Positions 28,799 through 36,917 of a stretch of 64,000 nucleotides of DNA are shown in pieces. Made by a program: the position numbers and the translations under genes. Origin of the DNA: Methanococcoides vulcani (lineage in GTDB: Archaea; Halobacteriota; Methanosarcinia; Methanosarcinales; Methanosarcinaceae); contig NZ_FOHQ01000002.1 of the NCBI RefSeq assembly GCF_900111645.1, positions 186,001 through 250,000 on the forward strand, in the 5' to 3' direction. Below the pieces are notes generated by a model. That model did not search any database. It was given only the letters and a program-made list of their open reading frames with translations, and was not told the DNA's origin. Positions within the stretch are counted from its first letter, which is position 1. Every line of letters begins with the position of its first letter.

Positions 28799-30091
28799 TT
28801 AGAATCCGGTATGATTGGCGTAGCGGCTCCACAGGTATAAAGTGGATATCCCCACGATAGCTATCAGTAACATTGTATTCCTTGAGCGGCAGTAGAGTTC
28901 CTTTGATCCGGATACCCTTATAAGGACCAGCTTGTTGAGCGTGCTGATGACCCCTGCTATCACTGCTGTCTGTGCAGCTACCGTATATGATACGTTCCCT
29001 GTGAAAGCCAGTGCAGCAACGGATGCAGTTACAGCTGAACTGCTGACAAGTCCTCCAAGTGCCGATGCATAGACCCCGGCAGTACCAAGGAATTCGCTTG
29101 AAATACTGGTGATGACCAGCAGGATGGTGAAGATCGCACCGAACCTGAAAGCAGGTTTTAATGCAAATGGTGAACCGATCTCCAGTGGTTCGGTCATAAC
29201 ATCATTTTCTTTCCTTCGGATAATGACGATGGCAAGTGTCAGTATGAGCATTGCTATTTGTGGAGGCAGCATCATCAGCATGGTACTTGCACTGGGGTCG
29301 ACTATCAATGCGATCAGGGTGTTGCTGATTATCATTGAGACGTTTGACATCAGTATCCCGATGTACAGTGCATCCATCAGGCTGGACCTGTTCTTTGACA
29401 TGGTTGCAAGCGCAACGGTGGTTGCCTCACTGCTTATGAACCCGCCAAAAAGCCCGGAATATGATATTCCTCCACGGGTCCCATCTGTCTTAAGGGAGAT
29501 GTAGCTGACAAAACCGATGAACATGACCAGTACCACGATAAGTATGGCTGATTTCAGGTTCAGAACTCCCATTACAGGCTCTTCCGGCATCAGCGGATAA
29601 AGAATGAAAGCGACCACAAGGAACTGGACCGCATTGATTATTTCGTCATCTGAGAGATGTTGTGCAAAGGAGTGAAGCGGTTTTTTCTCAATTAGCAGTA
29701 AAGTAATGAGCACAGCTATGATTATCGCAAAGAGGTAACGTCCTGTGGCTACCAGGACCCCAAGCAGGTAAGTTGAGAACAGTGCAATGGAACTTGTCAT
29801 TCCAAGTTTCCCGCTGGCTGTGTATATCCTGTACACGAGCACAAAACAGGAAGCTGCAACCAGTGCTGTGGTGATCTGCAATATGGCGATGTCCATCACC
29901 TCTGCAACATAGGTTGCAAGCATACCGATAAGACATACTATTGCAAACGTGCGCACACCTGCGAAGATCTCCTGATCCTTACGCCGATGCTCCCTTTCTA
30001 TACCTATCAGTATCCCTATCAACAGAGACAGGATAGCTTTTGTCAGAAAGTCGTATAATGCAGAGTCCAGCCCAAGGTCAAAAGTTAGCAC
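28799..30091 (-). CDS. MgtC/DUF4010 membrane protein
   Basis: A 430-residue protein with about twelve membrane helices. The N-terminal part (to about residue 150) is an MgtC/SapB-like domain, including GIEREHRRKD, and the rest is the DUF4010 domain. MgtC-like proteins are linked to magnesium limitation and ATP synthase control, but the transport activity of this fusion family is not known. It stands alone between nudC and a divergent rhodanese-like gene. Confidence 0.8.
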   Translation of the reverse strand: MLTFDLGLDSALYDFLTKAILSLLIGILIGIEREHRRKDQEIFAGVRTFAIVCLIGMLATYVAEVMDIAILQITTALVAASCFVLVYRIYTASGKLGMTSSIALFSTYLLGVLVATGRYLFAIIIAVLITLLLIEKKPLHSFAQHLSDDEIINAVQFLVVAFILYPLMPEEPVMGVLNLKSAILIVVLVMFIGFVSYISLKTDGTRGGISYSGLFGGFISSEATTVALATMSKNRSSLMDALYIGILMSNVSMIISNTLIALIVDPSASTMLMMLPPQIAMLILTLAIVIIRRKENDVMTEPLEIGSPFALKPAFRFGAIFTILLVITSISSEFLGTAGVYASALGGLVSSSAVTASVAALAFTGNVSYTVAAQTAVIAGVISTLNKLVLIRVSGSKELYCRSRNTMLLIAIVGISTLYLWSRYANHTGF

Positions 30092-30256
30092 AACGCAGTC
30101 CTCCGAAGTGGTATAGGAATTTTGTGTTCGATCACTTTATATTAATAATATATCTCATGACCCCTTATAGTATTTTTGAAGTCTTTGCGATATTGCCATC
30201 ACTTTTAGCATTTAGCATTCAACATTTAGCAGTTGGCATAACAATTTGCTTAATAG

Positions 30257-30622
30257 ATGGCTCAAACAGTATGGGATGTCCTAAATTTGATCGTTCAGCA
30301 GATATTTACAAGTGGAATCGCTCATAGTTCATACCTTCTTGGCGGTCATATACAAAACGCCATTATCATCCCGGTACACAAGCTCAGGGATTCGTATAAG
30401 GAACTTGATCCCGATGCAAAGACCGTGGTCATCTGCGGAAGCAGGCATCGCTCGAGCATGGGTGCAAGCATACTGCAACAGAAAGGCTTCAGTGATGTTT
30501 ACAATGTTTCCGGCGGGATGACCGGTTACAATGCTGCAGGATTTGGTCCTGATTGCCCGTTATGTGCATTCCATGGATATCTTCCGGGAAAGGCAAGAAG
30601 GATGAATAAAAAAGTTGCATAA
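30257..30622 (+). CDS. rhodanese-like domain protein (degenerate N-terminus)
   Basis: A 121-residue single rhodanese domain. The sulfur-carrying loop is C60-GSRHRSS, followed by the typical SGGMTGY ending. However, the usual D-V-R strand before the G-H-I motif is missing: residues 18-31 read differently from family members, so the N-terminal half may have mutated or a small indel may have shifted the frame locally. It ends three bases before the convergent NifX-like gene, near other redox and sulfur genes. Activity uncertain. Confidence 0.7.
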   Translation: MAQTVWDVLNLIVQQIFTSGIAHSSYLLGGHIQNAIIIPVHKLRDSYKELDPDAKTVVICGSRHRSSMGASILQQKGFSDVYNVSGGMTGYNAAGFGPDCPLCAFHGYLPGKARRMNKKVA

Positions 30623-30625
30623 CCT

Positions 30626-31006
30626 TCAAAGGCTATGCTGCGTCAGTCCGAATCCGCGATCCTTGCTCAGGTTTATGCTCTTCGGTCGGTAGAGGTCCCC
30701 TGCTTTCCAGGAATCGATGGCATCCTGTACCGTGCCATCAGCGCCTACAAAGATGTCGATGTTATTCTTGTTCAGCAGGTCAACGATCCTCTGGCCGACC
30801 CCTGAACAGAGAACTACATCTACTCCAACTTTCACCAGCAGTTCATGTGGAAGCCCCTTTCCTCCCACATGGACACTTGTGTTCTCAATGATCTCAATTT
30901 CTTCTGTTTCGCTGTCATAGATCGTGTATGTCGCAGCTTTTCCGAAATGAAGTTCGATATCATCGTCCAATCCACCTTTTTCCGTGCTGGGTATAGCAAT
31001 TTTCAT
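30626..31006 (-). CDS. NifX/NifB-C-terminal-like (Nitro_FeMo-Co) protein, copy 1
   Basis: A 126-residue protein of the PF02579 family that includes NifX, NafY and the molybdenum-copper orange protein of sulfate reducers. It shows the HFGKA and the E-N-x-S-V-H-x-G-G-K-G segment, and G-x-V-L-C-S-G-V-G-Q. It is paralogous to the gene at 34101-34481, lacking its histidine tail. The two flank a cluster of MinD-like ATPases, DUF1847 and a metallo-beta-lactamase. It probably binds a metal cluster; which one is not known. Confidence 0.85.
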   Translation of the reverse strand: MKIAIPSTEKGGLDDDIELHFGKAATYTIYDSETEEIEIIENTSVHVGGKGLPHELLVKVGVDVVLCSGVGQRIVDLLNKNNIDIFVGADGTVQDAIDSWKAGDLYRPKSINLSKDRGFGLTQHSL

Positions 31007-31103
31007 ATTCTCACCTTTTCTCCGGAAGAATATGTTCTCATTGTTTGATATACTTCTGCATTGTGTACGTTTTCAGTCATCCGGAAGTATGCGATCGAGC
31101 AAC

Positions 31104-31760
31104 TCAGAACTTGAAACGGGATCCTGCTGCAATAGGTACAAAAGTATTCGGGAATCTTGTTCTGATGGTCTCAATATTCGATGTGCAGTGTCCGGCACCA
31201 ATGAATTCCAGTCCATCCAGCAGATCGTATTCCTGGCTATCATGTAATCCTCCGATGATGCCACGTACATCTCCTGTGGATGCTGCTGTTCCGATTATTG
31301 TTTCCAGACCCGGGTGTGCACAGCCTGTAATTACGTATATCCCATTGTCCGTTTCAAGAATTAGTGACTGTTCCTTCGGGTTATTCCCAAGTTCACCTGT
31401 AGAAAAGACGTTGTTGCATATCCTGCATTTTTCGGTGACCTCGTGCAAAGTTGAATGGGTGGCTATCTCATTTTTAAGTTTTTCAGAAAATGATGCAGGG
31501 ACGTAAACATCAAGGTTATTGTTAGCATTCAGTATTTCCGGAACACCGCCTATATGGTCCCAGTGCTGGTGTGAAAGTACAAGAATATCAATATCCTCGA
31601 TAGGGATATTAAGTGCTGAAAGATTTTGCTTTAAGGCACATCCGTCCCAGCCGGTATCGAACATTATTTTGCTATCTTCGGTTTGTATATAACAGGAGAA
31701 CCCCCAGCCTTTCTGGAGTCCTTCTTTAGCTTCGTTGTCATAGACGATCGTGACATTCAT
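31104..31760 (-). CDS. metallo-beta-lactamase fold hydrolase
   Basis: A 218-residue MBL protein with the zinc motif SHQHWDH (H64, H66, D68, H69) and later GCAHPG and the histidine in GAGHCTS. It resembles archaeal proteins annotated as dihydropterin-ribofuranosylaminobenzene phosphate synthase-like, which contribute to methanopterin chemistry, but that is a loose label. ATG 31760 shares its A with the TGA stop of the DUF1847 gene, so it is translationally coupled to the cluster. Confidence 0.85.
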   Translation of the reverse strand: MNVTIVYDNEAKEGLQKGWGFSCYIQTEDSKIMFDTGWDGCALKQNLSALNIPIEDIDILVLSHQHWDHIGGVPEILNANNNLDVYVPASFSEKLKNEIATHSTLHEVTEKCRICNNVFSTGELGNNPKEQSLILETDNGIYVITGCAHPGLETIIGTAASTGDVRGIIGGLHDSQEYDLLDGLEFIGAGHCTSNIETIRTRFPNTFVPIAAGSRFKF

Positions 31761-32341
31761 CACATCTTCTCCATGCCGAAACGGTTCTTCAGGTAATATC
31801 CGGAATAGAGTGCTCCTGCAGGATTGTGTGCAAGGACCCTGTCCTTTACAATGAACGTCGTAACAGGAGCCTCAGAATACTTGTTGAACATTATGTCATG
31901 GCCCATGCAGAGTCCGACTATGATGTTAAGGTCGGTCTCCGCCCTGTTAAGCATCATTGCCTGGGCAATAGGATTGCAGGTAGTTTCCCTGCCATCCCTG
32001 ATCTTGTCAAGTCCATATTCTTCCTTGTCCACGCCACAGATCTTGCAGCATACGGACTCTACGATAAAATCCTTCTCAAGTATCCTGCAGAAGGTCCTGG
32101 CCTCATTCTCCAGTCCCACACAAAAAGCAACCCCAAGCTTACGATATCCCATCTCTTTTGCAAAAAGGATCAGCTCTTCAAGCCTTGTCTTCTCCATGTA
32201 GAAGTTCGCCTCTATCTTTGAAGCTACCTTCATCATCTCGAGGTCTTCTGACCTGTATTCTGCCTGTACTTCTGCCGGAGTACAGTCTTTTCCCTGCCTG
32301 CACCTTTTTGTATCACAGGATGCACATTTCATGGCCTTCAC
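31760..32341 (-). CDS. DUF1847 cysteine-rich protein
   Basis: A 193-residue protein with at least nine cysteines. CASCDTKRCRQGKDC opens the protein, CCKICGVD sits in the middle, and single cysteines are in FCVGLE, TCNP and GLCMGHD. It matches what I know as DUF1847, found in anaerobes and of unknown function; the cysteines suggest Fe-S or metal binding. It lies between a MinD-like ATPase gene and the MBL gene, with a stop/start overlap to the latter. Confidence 0.8.
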   Translation of the reverse strand: MKAMKCASCDTKRCRQGKDCTPAEVQAEYRSEDLEMMKVASKIEANFYMEKTRLEELILFAKEMGYRKLGVAFCVGLENEARTFCRILEKDFIVESVCCKICGVDKEEYGLDKIRDGRETTCNPIAQAMMLNRAETDLNIIVGLCMGHDIMFNKYSEAPVTTFIVKDRVLAHNPAGALYSGYYLKNRFGMEKM

Positions 32342-32368
32342 CTCTTAAAAGTTAATTTATTTTCTGGA

Positions 32369-33238
32369 TCATGGACTTTCACAGAGCTCTGACCTTACAG
32401 TTTTCCAGATTTCCCTGAGGTTTTCTGAGAACTCATTGTCTGCATATTCAATGACGGTCTTTTTTCCGATCATCGCTTTGTTCGGGATCGTGTCATATGG
32501 TAACTTTCCTGCTACGATGATGCCGTTTTCCTTACAGGAGATCTCGATCTGCTTTGTGTTCTCTTCATTGATGCTATATTTGTTAATACAGACGATAGCC
32601 GGTATCCTGAAGTGGTCAGTTACCTGTATTATCCTTTCCAGGTCGTGTATCCCTGATAGGCTTGGTTCTGTGACAATGAGGGCAAGGTCTGCACCGGTAA
32701 TGGCTGCTATTACGGGGCATCCGGTTCCGGGTGGTCCGTCACATATTATCAGTTCGGCTCCGTTCTCACCGGCAAGTGACGATGCATGTTCTTTTACTGC
32801 AGTGACCAGTTTGCCGCTTGCTTCTTCTCCGATCATGAGCTCTGCATGTACCATTGGACCATACCTGGTCATGGAATCAAAGACACTTCCGGATGGGTTG
32901 TTTATCATTTTGATGGCATTTTCAGGGCATACATATTCACAGACCCCGCAACCTTCGCATTTGCAGCTGTTTATGGAATGGTCAGTATAGATGGCATCAA
33001 AATTACAATTCTCGATACATATGTTGCATCCGGTACATCTTTCAGTATCGATATGTGCGATTTCCATCCCGTGGAAGTCGGAGGCCTCTGTTATCTCAGG
33101 CTCCAGGACCAGATGCAGGTTCGGTGCATCCACATCACAGTCCGCAATTATGGCATTCTCTGCCATTGATGCAATTGCAGCAGTGATGGTGGTCTTCCCT
33201 GTTCCTCCTTTGCCGCTGATGATGACAAGCTGTTTCAT
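32369..33238 (-). CDS. ferredoxin-inserted MinD-like ATPase 1
   Basis: A 289-residue P-loop ATPase of the Mrp/MinD superfamily with the deviant Walker A GKGGTGKTT at residues 9-17. Two 4Fe-4S motifs are inserted after the first third (CTGCNICIENC and CEGCGVCEYVCP), followed by the DGPPGTGCP switch. Such proteins accompany orange-protein/NifX genes in anaerobes. ATG 33238 overlaps the stop of the second ATPase gene by four bases. It likely couples ATP hydrolysis to assembly or insertion of a metal cluster; this is inference. Confidence 0.88.
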   Translation of the reverse strand: MKQLVIISGKGGTGKTTITAAIASMAENAIIADCDVDAPNLHLVLEPEITEASDFHGMEIAHIDTERCTGCNICIENCNFDAIYTDHSINSCKCEGCGVCEYVCPENAIKMINNPSGSVFDSMTRYGPMVHAELMIGEEASGKLVTAVKEHASSLAGENGAELIICDGPPGTGCPVIAAITGADLALIVTEPSLSGIHDLERIIQVTDHFRIPAIVCINKYSINEENTKQIEISCKENGIIVAGKLPYDTIPNKAMIGKKTVIEYADNEFSENLREIWKTVRSELCESP

Positions 33239-34092
33239 GCTTCTATCTCCCTGCCATATCTGTCCTGGATCGAGCTGTAGATATGTATGAACTTCTCTTT
33301 CCACTGTCCCATTTCCTGCACAAATGGTATCCCTTCCGAATACAACTGCGCGATCTTTGTGTCGTGGGGTATATTCATCAGTATCTCGATACCTTCGTTC
33401 ATGCAATATTCTTCAACACTATCATCACCGCTACCGCTTCGATTGATGACGATCCCATGTGGGATCTCAAGTGTTCGAACTACTTCCACTGCCAGTTTCA
33501 GGTCATGCAATCCAAAAGGAGTGGGTTCTGTAACAAGGATACAGTAGTCAACATCCTCAAGTGTTGTCAGGACCGGGCATGCGGTGCCCGGCGGTGCGTC
33601 AATGATGGCTGTCCTGCCCGGGTCTATGTTCTTCTTGAGCTCACTGATCACAGGTGAGGCCATTGTCTGCCCTATGTCCAGTAATCCTTCGTAGAGTTCA
33701 GGCCCGTTCTCATCGTCTGCAGAAGTTTTCCTGATGATCCCTGTAATGGTCTCATGCTTTTGTATGGCTCCTTCGGGACAGACCATTATGCATCCTCCGC
33801 AGCTGTGGCATAATGTTGGGAACGTCAGGATCTTGTTCGGGAGGGTAGCAATTGCGTTGAAACGGCAGAAGTCAGAACATTTTTTACAATATGTGCAGTT
33901 CTCTTCCACAATTTCAGGGATCATGGACGTTACTTCTGTGACCTGCTCAAGTTCCTTTTTGAGGAACAGGTTGCAGTTCGGTTCTTCAACATCACAGTCT
34001 ATGAGCTGTGCGTCCTGAATGGAAAGGGCAAGGTTCACAGCTACGGTAGTTTTGCCGGTACCGCCTTTTCCGCTTGCTATGGCGATCTTCAT
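33235..34092 (-). CDS. ferredoxin-inserted MinD-like ATPase 2
   Basis: A 285-residue paralogue of the neighbouring ATPase. The deviant Walker A GKGGTGKTT is at residues 8-16, followed by cluster motifs CTYCKKCSDFC and CHSCGGCIMVCP and the DAPPGTACP switch. Two such ATPases in tandem, beside a PF02579 protein, is the gene order known from the Desulfovibrio orange-protein locus. The gene starts eight bases after the NifX-like gene at 34101-34481, in the same operon. Confidence 0.88.
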   Translation of the reverse strand: MKIAIASGKGGTGKTTVAVNLALSIQDAQLIDCDVEEPNCNLFLKKELEQVTEVTSMIPEIVEENCTYCKKCSDFCRFNAIATLPNKILTFPTLCHSCGGCIMVCPEGAIQKHETITGIIRKTSADDENGPELYEGLLDIGQTMASPVISELKKNIDPGRTAIIDAPPGTACPVLTTLEDVDYCILVTEPTPFGLHDLKLAVEVVRTLEIPHGIVINRSGSGDDSVEEYCMNEGIEILMNIPHDTKIAQLYSEGIPFVQEMGQWKEKFIHIYSSIQDRYGREIEA

Positions 34093-34100
34093 GATATCAA

Positions 34101-34481
34101 TTAATGCTGATTGTGGTCGTGGTCATGTCCATGGTCCTGGCAGACGTTTTCACTGTTTGGGCTTGCAAGGTTGCCTGCTTTCCAGTCGAAAATGGCTGTT
34201 TCCACAGTTCCCTGTGCTCCGACAAAGACCTCTATATCAAAATTTGAGAACATGGTTACAGCCTTTTGTCCAAGTCCTCCGCAAAGCATAATATTGACAC
34301 CTGCCTCTGATAGTAGTTCCGGTGGCAGTCCAACGCCTCCGTTGTGCTGGCTTGTGTTCTCTACGATCATAACTTCATCTGTCTCTGTATCCAGTACAGT
34401 ATAGACCGGAACCATTCCAAAGTGCTGTCCTACATTATCTTCCAATCCACCATTTTTTGCAGAAGGTACGCATACTTTCAT
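34101..34481 (-). CDS. NifX/orange-protein-like (Nitro_FeMo-Co) protein, copy 2
   Basis: A 126-residue PF02579 protein, first gene of the cluster that runs down to the MBL gene. It shares HFG, E-N-T-S-x-H-x-G-G and L-C-G-G-L-G-Q with its paralogue at 30626-31006. It ends in a histidine/aspartate tail (HGHDHDHNQH), a likely metal-binding extension. It could carry or scaffold a metal cluster handled by the two MinD-like ATPases. Metal identity unknown. Confidence 0.87.
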   Translation of the reverse strand: MKVCVPSAKNGGLEDNVGQHFGMVPVYTVLDTETDEVMIVENTSQHNGGVGLPPELLSEAGVNIMLCGGLGQKAVTMFSNFDIEVFVGAQGTVETAIFDWKAGNLASPNSENVCQDHGHDHDHNQH

Positions 34482-34654
34482 CTTTTTTACCTCTCGTATA
34501 TGTTCAATTTTGATTTATTATGCTCATATACGATGAAGTATTTAAAATTAATGGGAAACATTGATATATTTACTCTCTTTTGTACATTTTAATCTTCGAG
34601 AGCTTCAATAGGGTGCCAACGAATTTATGTAGTTAAGTTTCATAATATACACGT

Positions 34655-35451
34655 ATGCTATCCTTCTTTGAAGCCGTTGTTCTTGGTATTGTTCAGGGGA
34701 CAGCGGAATGGCTGCCCATAAGCAGTGAAGGTATGACCTCCCTTGTAATGATCAATTTTTTTGGGAAAACACTTTCTGAAGCTATTCCTATTTCCATATG
34801 GCTGCATCTGGGAACTTTGCTGGCAGCAACGGTATATTTCAAAAAGGATGTGTTTGAGATCCTTTCAGGGCTTCCTGGCTATTTTCAAACCTTTTCTTCA
34901 GGTGGTCAACGCGACCCCATCATAAGTTTCCTCATAATTTCTACGATGCTTACGGGTATTGTCGGCTTGCCTCTGGTGCTGCTCGCAACGGACCATTCTG
35001 AGATAAGTGGTGCATCAGCAACAGCTCTTATTGGTGTCATGCTGATCGTGACCGGTGTCCTTCAGAGGACTGCGTCACGTGGCGTCACAAAAAAAGTATC
35101 CCTGGTAATCCGGATTCTTTCATCACGGGTATCCTGCAGGGATTTGCAGCAGTACCGGGTATTAGTCGTTCCGGTATCACAATGTCTGCTCTCCTCCTGC
35201 GCAAGTTCGATACGGAAGATGCCATAAAACTGAGCTTTCTAATGAGCATCCCGGCTGTCCTGGCAGCGGAGATCGGTATCGGTCTTATGGGTGCAGTTAC
35301 ACTTGACATCTATTCTCTGGTAGCTCTGTTCTTCTCGTTCGTTTTCGGGCTTATTACAATAGATGTTTTCCTTAAGGTTGCAAAAATAGTTGATTTCTCT
35401 TACTTTTGCATTGGTCTTGGCATCCTCAGTGTGTTGGCACTTTTCCTCTGA
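34655..35451 (+). CDS. uppP: undecaprenyl-diphosphatase-like UppP, interrupted by a -1 frame change
   Basis: An integral membrane phosphatase of the BacA/UppP family, which recycles polyprenyl diphosphate carriers for glycan synthesis. The first frame covers about 145 residues, with GTAEWLPISSEG near residue 15. At an A7 run (35089-35095) the family sequence jumps to the -1 frame, which carries the essential PGISRSG motif and the last helices to TGA 35449-35451. Joined, the product is about 265 residues, the normal length. In the zero frame the run is read A-AAA-AAA, a classical slippery heptamer. It is either a recent one-base deletion, a sequencing error, or real recoding. Confidence 0.75.
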
Positions 35452-35559
35452 TCTTGATCATTTAAGCTCTTTAGTTCCGACTGGATGCCGAAGATGGTCC
35501 CTTTTTGATTTTGAAGGGTGCAGATAAAAATGGAATGAATGCTGGATAAGCTCAGGGTG

Positions 35560-35640
35560 AAGTTCAGAACAGAATAAAATCCGGACAGAATAATCAGAAC
35601 GGGATAAAACCAGGACAGAATGAAGTTCAGATCATAAATG
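35560..35640. repeat. short degenerate tandem repeats downstream of uppP
   Basis: The stretch between uppP and mtbA contains repeated units of the type ACAGAATAA / GGACAGAAT / GAAGTTCAG, separated by near-identical bases. No reading frame or hairpin stands out. It looks like local slippage in non-coding DNA. Confidence 0.4.
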
Positions 35641-35678
35641 AATTAAAAAAAGAAATTAAAGAAAAAAGAATTGGACAA

Positions 35679-36710
35679 TTAGTATGTCCAGTTCTTTGCA
35701 GCTTCGATCATTGCCTGAAGGTTCTCGGTTGGGGTCTGGCTTACGATACCACAGCCAGGTGAGAGAAGTCCCTTGCCATCGAGTTCCTTGAGTACTCTCT
35801 CGGACTCTGCTTTGACGTTTGCTACGTCTGTGTTCCAGAGGCAGTTGACTGGGTCGAGGTTACCGACGATGAGTGCCTTCTCTACCTTGCTGACAGCGGT
35901 TGCTGCGTTAACGTTCTGGTCGACACTGATCGCGTCTACACCACAGGTCTCCATGAGTGCAAGACCTTCGGTTGTGTCACCACAGATGTGGAGTACAGCT
36001 GGTACACCACGCTCGTGGAGTGCGTCAATGAGCTTCTGGTGGAATGGTACTACGAACTTTGCGTAGAAGTCTGCACCGATAAGTGAGTAGCTTGCGGTTG
36101 GGTCAATGATGGAGAATACACTTGCTCCACTGTCGACCTGTGCGAGTGCGTATTTGATTGAGAATTCGGTTGTGAAATCCATTATCGCAAGACCGTATTC
36201 CTCCTTTGTCATGATGTCCATGAACCAGGAGTCGCCGGTGATGTGCTGTGCAAGTGAGAAAGGACCGATCATACTTCCGATGATTGGGAGCTCTTCTCCA
36301 TACTTGTCAGCGAGGATCTTGATTGATTCGAGGACGACGGAGGTTCTCTTGCTTGAGTCTGTGACATCGTATCCTTCGAACGGCTTGAGGTCATCCAGGC
36401 TGTTTACAACGTGTTTGATGACGGATGGTTGCTGTACCTTTGTACCGTCCTTGATTTCACAGCCGAAGAACTCTGCTTCTGCGGTGATGTCGAATGGGAC
36501 ACGGATCGCTTCGAATCCGACAACTGTGTGTCCAGCTTCTGCAAGTGCAGCAAGCTGTGCAGCATCATAGTTTGCTTCTGGCCAGAAGGTGTTTACTGCT
36601 TCCATCTGGTCTACAGTTCCGGTCTGTGTGACACAGACAGCTGGCATCCTGTCGACTTTCTCTCCATTCATTACGCGGATTAATCTTTCCTTTGGTGTGT
36701 ATTCGGACAT
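35679..36710 (-). CDS. mtbA: methylcobamide:CoM methyltransferase (MtbA/MtaA family)
   Basis: A 343-residue zinc enzyme of the uroporphyrinogen-decarboxylase fold that moves the methyl group from a corrinoid protein to coenzyme M. The zinc ligands H241-x-C243 and C320 are present. MtbA serves methylamines and MtaA methanol; the placement right after the pyl operon on the same strand argues for MtbA, though sequence alone does not prove it. It has its own strong TATA box and an AAAGGAG ribosome site, so it can be expressed independently of pyl. Confidence 0.88.
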   Translation of the reverse strand: MSEYTPKERLIRVMNGEKVDRMPAVCVTQTGTVDQMEAVNTFWPEANYDAAQLAALAEAGHTVVGFEAIRVPFDITAEAEFFGCEIKDGTKVQQPSVIKHVVNSLDDLKPFEGYDVTDSSKRTSVVLESIKILADKYGEELPIIGSMIGPFSLAQHITGDSWFMDIMTKEEYGLAIMDFTTEFSIKYALAQVDSGASVFSIIDPTASYSLIGADFYAKFVVPFHQKLIDALHERGVPAVLHICGDTTEGLALMETCGVDAISVDQNVNAATAVSKVEKALIVGNLDPVNCLWNTDVANVKAESERVLKELDGKGLLSPGCGIVSQTPTENLQAMIEAAKNWTY

Positions 36711-36754
36711 TTACATTCTCCTTTATACTAGATCCTTTATAATCACTAAAAAGG

Positions 36755-36769
36755 TACATACGCTATGTA
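36755..36769 (-). promoter_or_regulatory. palindrome at the expected mtbA transcription start
   Basis: TACATA-CGC-TATGTA is a perfect inverted repeat. It lies between the TATA box at 36775-36785 and the mtbA ATG, about where transcription should begin. A position overlapping the start site is typical of archaeal repressor operators. Regulator unknown. Confidence 0.45.
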
Positions 36770-36774
36770 TTTGC

Positions 36775-36785
36775 AATATATATAC
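36775..36785 (-). promoter_or_regulatory. TATA box of mtbA
   Basis: On the minus strand GGTATATATATTGC is a strong archaeal TATA element, about 65 bases before the mtbA start codon. The implied transcript has a leader of roughly 45 bases. Confidence 0.55.
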
Positions 36786-36917
36786 CTTTTTGTTTGGTAA
36801 AAATCACTTGCAATAGTCGCATTGGACAAGTATTATGGATTTATTTTGGTGATTTTTGTTATGGTTTCAGCAAACATTTCTTCCTGCCAAAACACCGTAT
36901 ATTTTTTTACTTTAATC

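Noticed and set aside
30257-30622. Frameshift in the rhodanese-like gene
   Set aside because: The N-terminal half does not match the family well, but neither alternative frame restores the missing D-V-R strand, so plain divergence is as likely.
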